Shown: one piece after another, positions 8,743 through 18,753 of the stretch
How the letters are laid out: every line of letters begins with the position of its first letter
Numbering within the stretch: the stretch's first letter is position 1
Assembly (NCBI GenBank): GCA_025966315.1
Contig: JAOPUZ010000072.1
Location: forward strand, 1-64,000
Direction: 5' to 3'
Source of the DNA: Frankiales bacterium
GTDB taxonomy: Bacteria; Actinomycetota; Actinomycetes; Mycobacteriales; Jatrophihabitantaceae
Length of the DNA: 64,000 nucleotides
Notes under the pieces: model-generated
Seen by the model: the letters and a program-made list of their open reading frames with translations, nothing else
Databases searched by the model: none
What the model was told of the DNA's origin: nothing
Translations under genes and position numbers: made by a program

Positions 8743-10383
8743 ATGCCGACGTTGCCCGGTCACCGACCGCATCTGCTGCTCGAACTCGACCTGACCGAAG
8801 CGCCTGCCGCACCCGACGCCGAAGATCCACTGGCGCGGTTACGAAACCGCAGCCGCCACCAACTTCGGCCAACTCTGCGCGCGCTGCATGAGGCTGCGGC
8901 CGATCGTCACGTAAGCGCGCTGATCGCCAAAGTCGGGGGTGCGCTGCCGTGGGCCACGATGCAAGAACTGCGGCTTGGCGTACGCGCTTTCGCGGCGAGC
9001 GGGAAGCCGACCGTCGCCTGGGCCGAGAGCTTCGGCGAGGGTTCCGGCGACACCGCGGCTTACGTACTTGCGACCGGCTTCGACGAGATCTGGCTACAAC
9101 CGGGCGGCGGACTGGGCGTACTGGGCGTCGGCGTGCAGACAACCTTCGTGCGTGGCGCGCTCGACCGGCTGGGCATCGAGCCGGAACTGGAACAACGGCA
9201 CGAGTTCAAGAACGCGCCTGATCAGGTGCTCCGGTCCGATTACACGGCCGCGCACCGGCTGGCGCTGGATGCGCTCGCCGAGTCGATCTTCACCGAGGCG
9301 GTGACGGCCATTTCCGCCGGTCGTGACCTCGACCCGAGCCGGGTCCGAGAGCTGGCCGATACCGGTCCGCGAACGGCTCCGGAAGCGCTGGTCGCGGGCT
9401 TGGTCGACAAGCTCGGCTACCGGGACGAGGCGTACGCCGCCCTCCGGGCCCGTGTCGATCATGATCCCGAACTGCTCTTCGCCGATCGTTGGCATCCACC
9501 CTACCGACCGACTTTGCCTCTTCGACGCAAGGGAAAGGTGGCTTTGATCGAGGTGCGTGGCGGCATCGGATCAGGCCGCACCCGACGCAGTCCGATGGGA
9601 CGGCAGGTGGGCAGCGATTCGATTGGCGCGGCGTTGCGAGCCGCAGCCGAGGATGAGCATGTCCGCTCGGTGGTACTGCACGTCGACTCCCCGGGCGGCT
9701 CCGCCGTCGCCTCGGAGACCATCTGGCGCGAGGTGTGTCGCGTGCGTACCGCGGGAAAGCCGGTCGTGGTGTCGATGGGCGAGGCGGCGGCGTCGGGCGG
9801 CTACTACATCGCCTGCCCGGCCGACGTGATCGTCGCCTTGCCCTCGACGCTCACCGGATCGATCGGGGTATTCGGCGGCAAGGTCGTTATCGAGCAGCTA
9901 CTGGAGCGGGCCGGCGTGCACACCGGAATGCTCCCGCACGGCGCGAGGTCGCAGATGTTTTCCTCGCGCCGTCGCTTCACCGACGATGAGCGGGAGCGGC
10001 TCGCTGCCACCATCGACGCGATCTACGGCGACTTCGTGGCCAAGGTGGCGCACGGCCGAGGCCGTCCGGTCGCTGAGATCGAAAGCATCGCGCGCGGTCG
10101 GGTCTGGACCGGCCGGGACGCGGTCGGCATCGGTCTCGTCGACGAGCTCGGCGGCCTTCGGGACGCGGTACGCATCGCGCGGGTACGCGGTGGGCTACCC
10201 GCGGACGCCCCGGTCCGACCCGCGCTGCATCTGTCGCCGCTGGCCCGTCTGGGTCGCCCGCGCAACTCCGAGGACCCGCGCGCGATACTCGGCTCCGCGA
10301 TGCCCGGTCTGGCCGACGTCGCGGCCGCGCTCGGCGTGCCGGCCGGCGCGGCGTTGCGGATGCCGGCCATCACCATTCGCTGA
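8743..10383 (+). CDS. sppA: signal peptide peptidase SppA-like S49 peptidase
   Basis: VHVDSPGGSAVASETIWREV ... GEAAASGGYYIACPADVIVALPSTLTGSIGV; N-terminal ORF extension rejected. Confidence 0.88.
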   Translation: MPTLPGHRPHLLLELDLTEAPAAPDAEDPLARLRNRSRHQLRPTLRALHEAAADRHVSALIAKVGGALPWATMQELRLGVRAFAASGKPTVAWAESFGEGSGDTAAYVLATGFDEIWLQPGGGLGVLGVGVQTTFVRGALDRLGIEPELEQRHEFKNAPDQVLRSDYTAAHRLALDALAESIFTEAVTAISAGRDLDPSRVRELADTGPRTAPEALVAGLVDKLGYRDEAYAALRARVDHDPELLFADRWHPPYRPTLPLRRKGKVALIEVRGGIGSGRTRRSPMGRQVGSDSIGAALRAAAEDEHVRSVVLHVDSPGGSAVASETIWREVCRVRTAGKPVVVSMGEAAASGGYYIACPADVIVALPSTLTGSIGVFGGKVVIEQLLERAGVHTGMLPHGARSQMFSSRRRFTDDERERLAATIDAIYGDFVAKVAHGRGRPVAEIESIARGRVWTGRDAVGIGLVDELGGLRDAVRIARVRGGLPADAPVRPALHLSPLARLGRPRNSEDPRAILGSAMPGLADVAAALGVPAGAALRMPAITIR

Positions 10384-10415
10384 CCGCTCACGGGCGGGCT
10401 CGGCAGCGGTCAGCG
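10378..10415. terminator. inverted repeat between convergent genes
   Basis: CGCTGACCGCT / AGCGGTCAGCG, 11-bp perfect arms. Confidence 0.55.
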
Positions 10416-11297
10416 TCAGGTTTGCAGATCGAGCACGGCGTCGGCGAGCGGGGCCAATTCCGCGGGCCACGAGGTTGGCGCCGCAACCGGGCGGACGACG
10501 AATTTAGAGAAGCCGACGTCGATGAACTGCTGCAGGCGTTGACGAAGCGCCGGCAGGCCGACCGGGACCAACTCCGCCACCTCGTGCTTCCCGGCCCGTT
10601 CGGCAATGCGGTCATGGAGCTGCTGGCTCAGCGGTTCGCGGCTGTACCCGATGCTGACCCCGAAATGCTCGACATCGACGGCCCGACCGGCGTCGGCCGC
10701 AGCCGACTGGATGCGCACGCGGCCGGCGGCAGCCTCGTCCGGCGTGAGCATCGAGGGCAGCCAACCGTCGCCCAGACGGCCACACAACTCCAACGACCGC
10801 GGCGCATTGCCGCCGAGCCAGAACTCGAGCGGTTGCTGCACCGGCAGCGGCGACAGTCGGACGTCGGTGAACGATGCGACCTGGCCGTCGTGGCTCACCG
10901 TCTCGCCGCTGAGCAGGGCCCGAAGTACCGGCATGGCCTCTTCGATGGCCGCGCGACGCTGGGCCAACGGCAGGCCGATCGCGGCCGCTTCCGGCCCGCG
11001 GTTGATGCCTGGCACAAAGGTGACCAGGAGCCGGCCGGACGACAAGGAGTCCAGGGTGGCCAGCTGCTTGGCCAACCGGACCACATTCCGGCCGGGCAGC
11101 AGCATGGTCGTACCCAGTTTGAGCTTCGGGTACTTCGCCGCCGCCCAGGTCAACGCGATCATCGGATCGAAGGCATCACCGGTCAGCAATTCCGGAAGCC
11201 AGATGGAATCGAAACCGTACGATGCCATTCCGTCCAGGACCGGGGTGAGTGACTCGGGCGTCGACACGGATACGCCAAGACCGATTCGTACCTTCAT
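10416..11297 (-). CDS. LLM class F420-dependent oxidoreductase
   Basis: MKVRIGLGVSVSTPESL...GFDSIWLPELLTGDAFDPMIAL...LSSGRLLVTFVPG. Confidence 0.85.
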   Translation of the reverse strand: MKVRIGLGVSVSTPESLTPVLDGMASYGFDSIWLPELLTGDAFDPMIALTWAAAKYPKLKLGTTMLLPGRNVVRLAKQLATLDSLSSGRLLVTFVPGINRGPEAAAIGLPLAQRRAAIEEAMPVLRALLSGETVSHDGQVASFTDVRLSPLPVQQPLEFWLGGNAPRSLELCGRLGDGWLPSMLTPDEAAAGRVRIQSAAADAGRAVDVEHFGVSIGYSREPLSQQLHDRIAERAGKHEVAELVPVGLPALRQRLQQFIDVGFSKFVVRPVAAPTSWPAELAPLADAVLDLQT

Positions 11298-11348
11298 GAT
11301 CGGCAGGCTACGCGGACACCCGCGCGGTTGCGTTACTTGTGGGTTGCG

Positions 11349-11741
11349 CTATGGATGGACCAGGCGGCGCAGCGCGAAGTAGGCGAGCGGCGCGTAGCCG
11401 GCGATGATCGGGGCCGGGCCGCGTAGCCGCAGCGAGGTTGCGCTGCCCGCCCCGAGCCCGGCAACAACGTGTTCCAGGATCATCCGAATCGGGCCCATCC
11501 GCACCAGCCACGTCCAGGTGCGGGTGGACTCGTCCACGTCGATGACCCGAAAGCGCACCGCGGGCCCCGCGAACGAATGCACCGCACCGGTCAGCCCGGG
11601 CACCACCATCGGGCCGTCGGACGTGTCGACCGAGCGGATCTGCGGCGACCACTCGTGCCAACGGCGCGTATCCATATAGCGATTCCACACTTCGGACGAG
11701 TCCGCACGGCCGTAAACGCGCAACGTCATGGACCGCATCAT
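11349..11741 (-). CDS. SRPBCC (polyketide cyclase/START-like) family protein
   Basis: SSEVWNRYMDTRRWHEWSPQIRSVDTSDGPMVVPGLTGAVHSF...FRVIDVDESTRTWTW. Confidence 0.75.
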   Translation of the reverse strand: MMRSMTLRVYGRADSSEVWNRYMDTRRWHEWSPQIRSVDTSDGPMVVPGLTGAVHSFAGPAVRFRVIDVDESTRTWTWLVRMGPIRMILEHVVAGLGAGSATSLRLRGPAPIIAGYAPLAYFALRRLVHP

Positions 11742-11771
11742 TCGAGAGTAATGCGATGCGGCGAAACGTAG

Positions 11772-13058
11772 TTAGAGAATCTCGTTCGCCACGACCGTAG
11801 CCGTGACGATGTTGCAGTCCTTGAGTTTGGCCGGCTCGTTCTTCGGCTTGAACAACAGCCGGACGCTGATGGCCGAGCCGCTACAGGCCGCCATCACGAT
11901 GGCCATTGGCAGTACATCGTGAGTACCGCCAAGCCCGACCAATGGCGCCACTGCCGCGCCGGTACCGAATTGCACCATGCCCAGCAGGGCGGATGCGCTG
12001 CCGGCCGAATCCGGAAAGTCGTTCAAGGCCAGTGCCGTGGCGTTCGGCCCGATGAAACCGAGTGAGGTCAGCAGTACGAACATGCAGCTGATGATTCCGG
12101 CCAGACCGAAATGATTCGTGGACACAAAAACCAGCAGTACCGCGCCGGCGGACGACAGACCGATCAAGCCGTAGGTAAGTAACCGCGCCGAGCCGATCCG
12201 GGCCACGAGGTAGCCGTTCACCTGGCTGGCTGAAATCATGCCGACCGCGTTGAGCGCGAACGCCAGGCTGAACATCTGGGGACTGAGGCCATAGACATTC
12301 TCGAGGGCGAAGGAGGACCCGGCCACGTAGGCGAAGATGGCACCGAAGGCCAGGCTGCAGGCCAGCGCGTTGACGAGGAAGTTGCGGTCGGTGGCAACGA
12401 CCCGCATTGCGCGCAGGGTTGCCGCCACGCCACCGGCACTGCGTTCTTCCACCGGCAGGGTTTCGGGCAGTCGAACGGCGGCAATGGCGATCAATACCGA
12501 TCCGGCCACGGCCAGCGCCAGAAACAGGAATCGCCAACTTCCCAGCTGCAGGACCCCGGCGCCGATCTGCGGCGCCAGGATCGGACCGGCGCCGGTGACG
12601 AGCATCAGCATCGAGAAGAACCGCGCCGCGGCGGTGCCCGAATACTGGTCGCGGACAATGGCACGCGACACCACGATGCCGGCGGCGCCGCCGAAACCCT
12701 GGACGAACCGGAGGCCGATCAAGGTCATGATGTTCGGCGACAGCGCGCAGCACAACGACGCGATGACAAATGCGGCCAGCCCGAAGAAGAGCGGCCGTCG
12801 CCGGCCCCAGCGATCACTCAACGGGCCGACGATCATCTGGCCGACGGCCAAACCGACCAGACACGCGGTGAGTGAGACTTGGACGGCGGACGCGCTGGTG
12901 TGTAGGTCGTCGCCGATATCGGGCAGGGCCGGCAGGTACATGTCAATGCAGAGCGGGCCGAACGCCGACAGGGAACCCACGATGAGCAACATCCGGGCCG
13001 GTATGCGTTCGGGCTTGACCGTGCCGGCACCGTCGCGCGCCAGGATGCGGTCAGCCAT
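11772..13058 (-). CDS. Bcr/CflA family drug-resistance MFS transporter
   Basis: FGPLCIDMYLPALPDI...GQMIVGPLSDRWGRRRPLFFGL. Confidence 0.9.
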   Translation of the reverse strand: MADRILARDGAGTVKPERIPARMLLIVGSLSAFGPLCIDMYLPALPDIGDDLHTSASAVQVSLTACLVGLAVGQMIVGPLSDRWGRRRPLFFGLAAFVIASLCCALSPNIMTLIGLRFVQGFGGAAGIVVSRAIVRDQYSGTAAARFFSMLMLVTGAGPILAPQIGAGVLQLGSWRFLFLALAVAGSVLIAIAAVRLPETLPVEERSAGGVAATLRAMRVVATDRNFLVNALACSLAFGAIFAYVAGSSFALENVYGLSPQMFSLAFALNAVGMISASQVNGYLVARIGSARLLTYGLIGLSSAGAVLLVFVSTNHFGLAGIISCMFVLLTSLGFIGPNATALALNDFPDSAGSASALLGMVQFGTGAAVAPLVGLGGTHDVLPMAIVMAACSGSAISVRLLFKPKNEPAKLKDCNIVTATVVANEIL

Positions 13059-13251
13059 CGGCGGATTCTTCGGGCCGCGCGATCGGCTTCATAACTGAAT
13101 CCTATCTGCAGAATGCGGCGCGACTCCTGTGAGTGCAACGCGGAACACAGCTCCAGAAATGCCCGCGGTACGCGCCGACGGCGCGCGTCCGTGGGTCCGG
13201 CTGCAACTGACCCCGGTTCGAGGCGCCGTTGCCGTCGGGTATTCTCGCTGC

Positions 13252-13390
13252 TGTTGAAGGGGAGTAGCCCTCCCGCCGGTGAGTCGACACGCTGGGACGA
13301 AATTGTCCCCGGTTCCCGGGCCCGCGACCGTCGCGGGTGGGCGAGACCTTCGATCCAGATGACAGCCATTTGCTGTCGTGGGTCGAAGCG
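13252..13390 (+). ncRNA. yybP-ykoY-like (Mn2+) riboswitch
   Basis: AAGGGGAGTAGC...GAGTCGACACGCTGGG...GGGCGAGACCTTCGATCC...GGGTCGAAG immediately upstream of a cation antiporter; matches hallmark conserved segments. Confidence 0.8.
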
Positions 13391-13437
13391 CTCGTATAAC
13401 AACGAGATTGCCTCCCGCGCCAGCGGGAGAGGTTCCC

Positions 13438-14484
13438 GTGATTCACGTAGTAATGCTGCTCGGCTGCGCCGCGGTGATTTACCTGGCGTGCGAATGGTTC
13501 GTCAATGCGGTCGAATGGCTGGGCGTTGAGTTCAAGGTCGGCGCCGTCGCCGTCGGCACCATTCTCGCCGCCGTCGGAACGGCGCTACCCGAGAGTGTGG
13601 TCACGCTGGTCGCCGTGCTGTTCGGTAGTCGGCAACAAGGTGATGACATTGCGGTCGGCGCGGCCATGGGCGGTCCCCTCGTGGTCGGCACGATCGCCTA
13701 CGGTGTCGCCGGGGCCGTGCTGATCTGGCGTCGGCAACGGGCCACGGCCGGGGCAGCGATCTCCGGTTCATCGGCCGCCGAGGATCGCGACACGTTACCG
13801 GCGCCCGACCTGACTGGCGTCGACACCGGGCGGTTGGCAAAGGATCAGGCTTGGTTCCTTGCGATTTACGTCGGCAAGGTCGCCCTCGGACTGCTTGCCT
13901 TCGCCATCAAACCCTGGCTCGGCTTGCTGTTCTTCGCGGCCTACGGCGTCTACTTCTGGCGCGAGCTGCGCGCCGACGGGGCCCACGCCAGCGAGGAGGA
14001 ACTCGCCCCGCTGAAACTCCAGCCGCGGGTTGCTCGTCCGGCCCGGTGGGCGGTGCTGAGCCAGACGGCGGCCACCTTGGTGCTGATCTTCCTGGCGTCG
14101 CAGCTGTTCGTACGCCAGCTGGAATGGGCCGGCCCTGAGCTGGGTCTGTCCCCGGTGGTGGTCGCGCTGTTGCTCGCACCTGTCGCGACCGAGTTGCCGG
14201 AAGTCCTGAATGCGGTCATCTGGGTCAGGCAGGGCAAGACGCAGCTCGCGCTGGCCAACATCTCGGGCTCGATGATGATCCAGGCCACCGTCCCGTCCGG
14301 GATCGGCATCCTGTTCACGGCCTGGCATTTCGACGCGGCGCTGATCCTGGCCGCAGCAATGACGGCGTCGGCCATCAGCTACCTCATGTGGTTGCTGAAG
14401 GCCGGCAAGTTGACCGGCGGTCGGCTGGCCGGGGCGTTCGGCTTCTATGCCGCCTTCGCCGTTGGCCTGGTTTTCGTCGCCTAA
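13438..14484 (+). CDS. sodium/calcium exchanger-family (CaCA) cation antiporter
   Basis: AVGTILAAVGTALPESVVTLVAVLFGS ... LLLAPVATELPEVLNAVIWVRQGK duplicated alpha-repeat motifs; GTG start likely. Confidence 0.85.
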   Translation: MIHVVMLLGCAAVIYLACEWFVNAVEWLGVEFKVGAVAVGTILAAVGTALPESVVTLVAVLFGSRQQGDDIAVGAAMGGPLVVGTIAYGVAGAVLIWRRQRATAGAAISGSSAAEDRDTLPAPDLTGVDTGRLAKDQAWFLAIYVGKVALGLLAFAIKPWLGLLFFAAYGVYFWRELRADGAHASEEELAPLKLQPRVARPARWAVLSQTAATLVLIFLASQLFVRQLEWAGPELGLSPVVVALLLAPVATELPEVLNAVIWVRQGKTQLALANISGSMMIQATVPSGIGILFTAWHFDAALILAAAMTASAISYLMWLLKAGKLTGGRLAGAFGFYAAFAVGLVFVA

Positions 14485-14534
14485 CCTGGGAGTCCGACCA
14501 CATCCGACCGGGCTGACGTCGAGGGGACCGAGCA

Positions 14535-15206
14535 GTGACCACATACGGCTTGATACCTGGTGCGGGTGGTTCGGCGTGGTACTGGCACCGCGTCGTCCCA
14601 CTTCTGGAACGGGCCGGTCATGCCGCCGTCGCGGTGGACCTTCCCGGTGACGACGACACCGCGGGCCTGGCCGAATACACCCGAATCGTGACCGCCGCAA
14701 TTGCCGGAGCCGACGATGTGGTGCTCGTCGCGCAGTCACTCGGTGGGTTCACCGCTCCGCTGGTCGCCAATGCCCTGGACGTCCGGGCGCTGGTGTTCGT
14801 CAACGCGATGATCCCGGTGCCGGGCGAAACGCCGGGCGCCTGGGGGCAGAACACGGGCGCGGCCACCGCTCGGATCGCCGCGGCAGAGGCCGGAGGGTAC
14901 GGCGCCGAGTTCGACGAGGTCGTCTATTTCTTGCATGACGTGCCGCCCGAGGTCGCCGCCGCCGGGGCATCGCATCAGCGGCCGGAAGCCGAGGCGGTCT
15001 TCGACTCGATCTGTGAATTCGACGGCTGGCCGACCGGCCTCCCGATCCGGGTCGTGGCCGGCCGTGCCGATCGGCTTTTCCCACTCGGCTTCCAGCAGCG
15101 CGTCGCGCAGCAGCGGTTGGGCGTCGTCGCCGACGTGTTGCCCGGTGGCCATCTGGTGGCCATGTCGGAACCGGTTGCGCTGGCGGCCTATCTGCTGAGT
15201 GTCTGA
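14535..15206 (+). CDS. alpha/beta hydrolase
   Basis: TTYGLIPGAGGSAWYWHRVVPLL...VVLVAQSLGGFTAPLVA nucleophile elbow. Confidence 0.85.
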   Translation: MTTYGLIPGAGGSAWYWHRVVPLLERAGHAAVAVDLPGDDDTAGLAEYTRIVTAAIAGADDVVLVAQSLGGFTAPLVANALDVRALVFVNAMIPVPGETPGAWGQNTGAATARIAAAEAGGYGAEFDEVVYFLHDVPPEVAAAGASHQRPEAEAVFDSICEFDGWPTGLPIRVVAGRADRLFPLGFQQRVAQQRLGVVADVLPGGHLVAMSEPVALAAYLLSV

Positions 15207-15227
15207 ACGGGTGCCTATGGTGGAGCG

Positions 15228-15689
15228 ATGCTTTTACTTCGCGCGGCCGCCCTGGGGCTGGTTTCCGGATCCCGTAGCACCCTCGGATTGACGGCGCTGG
15301 CCCTCAGCACGCCACCACCTCGCAGGTTCCGGCGCGCACGGTCATGGACGAACAGCCCATGGACAGCCCGGATTGCCGTGTTGGCTTCGGCGGGCGAACT
15401 CGTCGGCGACAAGCAGCCGAACACGCCCAGCCGGCTGGAGCCCGCCGGCTTCGCATCCCGGATCGCATTCGGTGCACTCTGCGGCGGAGTTGTCGTACAT
15501 CGTGCGGGTCGGTCGGTCGCGCCGACCGCTCTCGGCGCGCTGCTCGGTGCGGCGGGCGCCACCGCGGGCGCCCAGGCCGGGGCGACCTGGCGCCAGATTG
15601 CCAGTCGGAAGTTCGGGCCGGACCTGCCTGGCGCGCTGCTCGAGGATGCCGTTGCGATCCTGACCGCGACCGCCGCCGTCAAGTTATGA
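15228..15689 (+). CDS. DUF4126-like small membrane protein
   Basis: GLVSGSRSTLGLTAL...GELVGDKQPNTPSRLEPAGFASRIAFGALCGG. Confidence 0.65.
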   Translation: MLLLRAAALGLVSGSRSTLGLTALALSTPPPRRFRRARSWTNSPWTARIAVLASAGELVGDKQPNTPSRLEPAGFASRIAFGALCGGVVVHRAGRSVAPTALGALLGAAGATAGAQAGATWRQIASRKFGPDLPGALLEDAVAILTATAAVKL

Positions 15690-16253
15690 GCGTTGCGGCG
15701 TCGGTGCTGACTTCGAAGACGGTACGTCCGCAAGCGCGCTGATTTCGTCCAGAAAGCGCAATGCCGAACCGACGCTCTCGGTGCGGAACGCGGCCAGCAC
15801 CCGGCTGAAGTCCTGTTCCTGCTGCTGGCGCGCGGCCAACGCCTCATAGATCGGCCGGAACACGGCCAGCTGCGAGTCGACCAGCGCATCAGCGGTCTCG
15901 TTGCGACGATCCAACAAGGCGAGCTTGACCAGCAACGCTGAGCGCACCTCGCGGACGTGCGCCACCGGTTCGCGGAGCCAGCCCCGCACCGCTGCTTTAC
16001 CCGCTGCGGTGGCCGCCATGATCGAGCGCTGTGGCCCACGCTCGCCGGGCCGGGTCTCGGTCACTTCGACCAGACCGAGGTCGATCAGCCGGCCGGCCGC
16101 CCGGTAGACGATCGGCCGCGGCACCTGCCAGACCCGCCCGAGCTCGCCGCTGTCACTGGTGATGGCCGCTATGGCGAATCCGTGACTCGGTTGCTCGGTG
16201 ATGAGCGCGAGCACGATCCACTCGGCCAGCGACAGCTGCGGCAGGACGCCCAT
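15684..16253 (-). CDS. PadR family transcriptional regulator
   Basis: LSLAEWIVLALITEQPSHGFAIAAIT...VWQVPRPIVYRAAGRLIDLGLVE. Confidence 0.85.
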   Translation of the reverse strand: MGVLPQLSLAEWIVLALITEQPSHGFAIAAITSDSGELGRVWQVPRPIVYRAAGRLIDLGLVEVTETRPGERGPQRSIMAATAAGKAAVRGWLREPVAHVREVRSALLVKLALLDRRNETADALVDSQLAVFRPIYEALAARQQQEQDFSRVLAAFRTESVGSALRFLDEISALADVPSSKSAPTPQRS

Positions 16254-16371
16254 GGTGAGCAGGGTAGTTGGCCGGGCCGATGTCGCCGTTTGGAACGGGG
16301 ACTCCGTCGCCGAGGCCGGCGCCGGAGCGCGATCGCCGGTGCTCTCGTTGAACGAGGACGCCGGTGGCGTC

Positions 16372-16593
16372 TTACTCGACGCCGAGCATGACCTCGGTCG
16401 ACTTGATGAGCGCGGTCACCGGCGAGCCGATGGTGAGGCCAAGCTCGTCCACCGCGTCCTTGGTGATGGACGCGGTGACTTGCTGACCACCGTCGAGGGC
16501 CACCTTGACGATGGCCATCACGGAGCCGATGTCGATGCCGGACACCGTGCCGGTCAGCTGGTTACGGGTGGACAGACGCATGATTACATCCAT
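16372..16593 (-). CDS. TOBE domain (Mop-like) molybdenum-pterin binding protein
   Basis: MRLSTRNQLTGTVSGIDIGSVMAIVKVALDGGQQVTASITKDAVDELGLTIGSPVTALIKSTEVMLGVE. Confidence 0.88.
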   Translation of the reverse strand: MDVIMRLSTRNQLTGTVSGIDIGSVMAIVKVALDGGQQVTASITKDAVDELGLTIGSPVTALIKSTEVMLGVE

Positions 16594-16782
16594 AGCTGAA
16601 AGGATTCGCTAGCCACGTTATCGCTCGGAATCGGCAGCCGGGACGAGCGATTCCGGCGTCTGGACCGCGTTGGCTGACCGCGTCCGAGCGGCCGACCGCA
16701 GCTCGGTGTGCTGTTATTGCGGACGTCCGTACCTGCGAACGGTCGACCTGCTCGTGTCAATTACGGCACAGGCGTCCGAACC

Positions 16783-17634
16783 TCAGGTCGATGGTGCCTG
16801 GGCGAACAGCACCTGCGCCAGCGCGGTCAGGTCGGGAACCGGGTCGACGCCCGACGGGGTCAGCACCTGGACACAGACGTGGTCGGCGCCGGCATCGAGG
16901 TGGGCGTTGAGTACCGCGGCCACGTCGGCAGCGGTGCCGTGTACCGCGAGGGCATCGATCAGCCGATCACTGCCCTCACCGGCCAGATCCTCGTCGGTGA
17001 ACCCGACGCTGCGCAGCATGTTCGTGTAGTTGACCAGGCCTAGGTAATGCTTGACGACGGGACGACCGATCGAGCGGGCCTCCGCCGGATCTGTCTTCAG
17101 GACGGCCTTCTGCTCCGGGGCCAGCAGCACGCCTGCGCCGACGATGTCCCGCGCGCGGCGGGTGTGTTCGGGTGTGGTCAGGTACGGATGGGCACCGAGC
17201 GAGCGTTCAGCCGCCAGCTTCAGAACCTTCGGTCCCAGCGCGGCGACAACGCGCGAGGACGCCGGCACACCCTCGGCGTCCAGGGCGTCGAGGTAGTCGA
17301 CCAGCGCTTGGTAGGGCTTGCTGTAATCCTTGCCGATGGCCTCGGGGTGGCCGACCCCGATACCGAGCAGGAACCGCCCCGGGTGTCGCGCCTCGATCCG
17401 ATGCCAGGCGGCCGCGATCGGCTTCGCGTCGTCCTTCCAGATGTTGGTGATGCCGGTGGCCACCGGCAGGGTCTCGGTCGCATCGAGCAGGTCTTCGATC
17501 AGTTGCAGGTCGCCACCGGGCGAGCCGCCGATCCAGAGGGCGCCGTAGCCGAGTTTCTCGACGGTGGCGGCGAATTGCGGGGTGGTCGTCCGGTCGGGGC
17601 GCCAGACGCCGTACTTGCCGAGTTCTTCGAACAT
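16783..17634 (-). CDS. LLM class F420-dependent oxidoreductase (TIGR03620-like)
   Basis: MFEELGKYGVWRPDRTTTPQFAATVEKLGYGALWIGGSPGGDL...RFLLGIGVGH. Confidence 0.85.
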   Translation of the reverse strand: MFEELGKYGVWRPDRTTTPQFAATVEKLGYGALWIGGSPGGDLQLIEDLLDATETLPVATGITNIWKDDAKPIAAAWHRIEARHPGRFLLGIGVGHPEAIGKDYSKPYQALVDYLDALDAEGVPASSRVVAALGPKVLKLAAERSLGAHPYLTTPEHTRRARDIVGAGVLLAPEQKAVLKTDPAEARSIGRPVVKHYLGLVNYTNMLRSVGFTDEDLAGEGSDRLIDALAVHGTAADVAAVLNAHLDAGADHVCVQVLTPSGVDPVPDLTALAQVLFAQAPST

Positions 17635-17734
17635 TCGGGTTGCTCCTTCGCGACGGGATTGATCGTCAGCCGGTTATGCGCACCGGGCCGCTGCGCCCAA
17701 CGCTAGTGCCCGGGCTTCTGATTGACTCGATGTC

Positions 17735-18226
17735 ATGTCCGCGATCGACCACCTACTTCATGCCAACGTCTCCTACGCCAAGACCTTCCCCGGCCCGCGT
17801 CCGCTCCGGCCGAAGCTGAGGTTGGCCGTCATAGCCTGCATGGACTCCCGGCTCGACCTGTTCGGCGCCCTTGGTCTGGATATCGGCGATGCTCACCTCA
17901 TTCGCAACGCCGGCGGTTTGCCGACCGACGATGTATTGCGGTCCTTGGCGCTGAGCCAGCGCTCGCTCGGAACACGCGAGGTGGTGCTCATCCATCACAC
18001 CGAATGCGGCATGCAGGGCTTCGACGACGTGGCGTTCCGCGCCGAGTTGGCGTCCGAGAGCGGCCACGAGCCGCCGTGGGATGTGCCTGGCTTCAGCGAT
18101 ATCCGCGCCACCATGCGCACCTCCATCGCGGTGGTGCGCGGCTGTTTGTGGATACCGCACCGGGACGACGTCCGGGGCTTCATCTTCGACACCGCTACCG
18201 CTCGTATCGACGAAGTCCTCGCTTAG
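17735..18226 (+). CDS. beta-class carbonic anhydrase
   Basis: VIACMDSRLDLFGALGL...DAHLIRNAGG...VVLIHHTECGM zinc-binding motifs. Confidence 0.9.
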   Translation: MSAIDHLLHANVSYAKTFPGPRPLRPKLRLAVIACMDSRLDLFGALGLDIGDAHLIRNAGGLPTDDVLRSLALSQRSLGTREVVLIHHTECGMQGFDDVAFRAELASESGHEPPWDVPGFSDIRATMRTSIAVVRGCLWIPHRDDVRGFIFDTATARIDEVLA

Positions 18227-18277
18227 TTCGCTAGATCGCTCGCGGAAGCGGAGCGACGAACGTGGCCGCTCGTTCGG

Positions 18278-18640
18278 TCAGGGCAGCCAGCTGGGGTTGC
18301 TCTGCTGCAAGGCGATCATGCCGATGCCGGCCATCAGGGCGATGAACATCACCACCGACAGCAGCACCACCACATCGAGGTAGACGTCACGCACGGCGGC
18401 GGCATCCATCCGGGCGGCCTTCTTGCTTCGCGGTGATTCCGGCGACCGCCGAGCCGCTGGCGCTGCGGCCGAGACCAACGCCGCCGACGACCCTGACATC
18501 GCCGACGACGCAGACGCCGACGACGTTCTGGCCGATGAAGCGGCTGCCAGCGAGCCGGCGCGTGATCGAGCCACGGCCGCACTTCTAGTTGTCGGTCCGT
18601 CCGTTGTCCCCGCTGTCACACGGTCGGGTCTACGCCGCAT
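18278..18640 (-). CDS. hypothetical protein with one C-terminal TM
   Basis: Ala/Ser-rich N-terminus and VVVLLSVVMFIALMAGIGMIAL; N-terminus uncertain. Confidence 0.45.
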   Translation of the reverse strand: MRRRPDRVTAGTTDGPTTRSAAVARSRAGSLAAASSARTSSASASSAMSGSSAALVSAAAPAARRSPESPRSKKAARMDAAAVRDVYLDVVVLLSVVMFIALMAGIGMIALQQSNPSWLP

Positions 18641-18753
18641 CGGCCGTCGCGAACGAGGGAATCAGGACATCGAGATGCTTCGGTGACCTGATGGTTATCA
18701 GAACGAGTAATTGGGCCCCAAGGCTCAATCACCCGTTCACAGTTTGTGCTAGC

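Noticed and set aside
18240-18290. Second copy of the REP-like element seen at 37005
   Set aside because: Similar GCGGAGCGA-type text but insufficient alignment to call the same family by eye.
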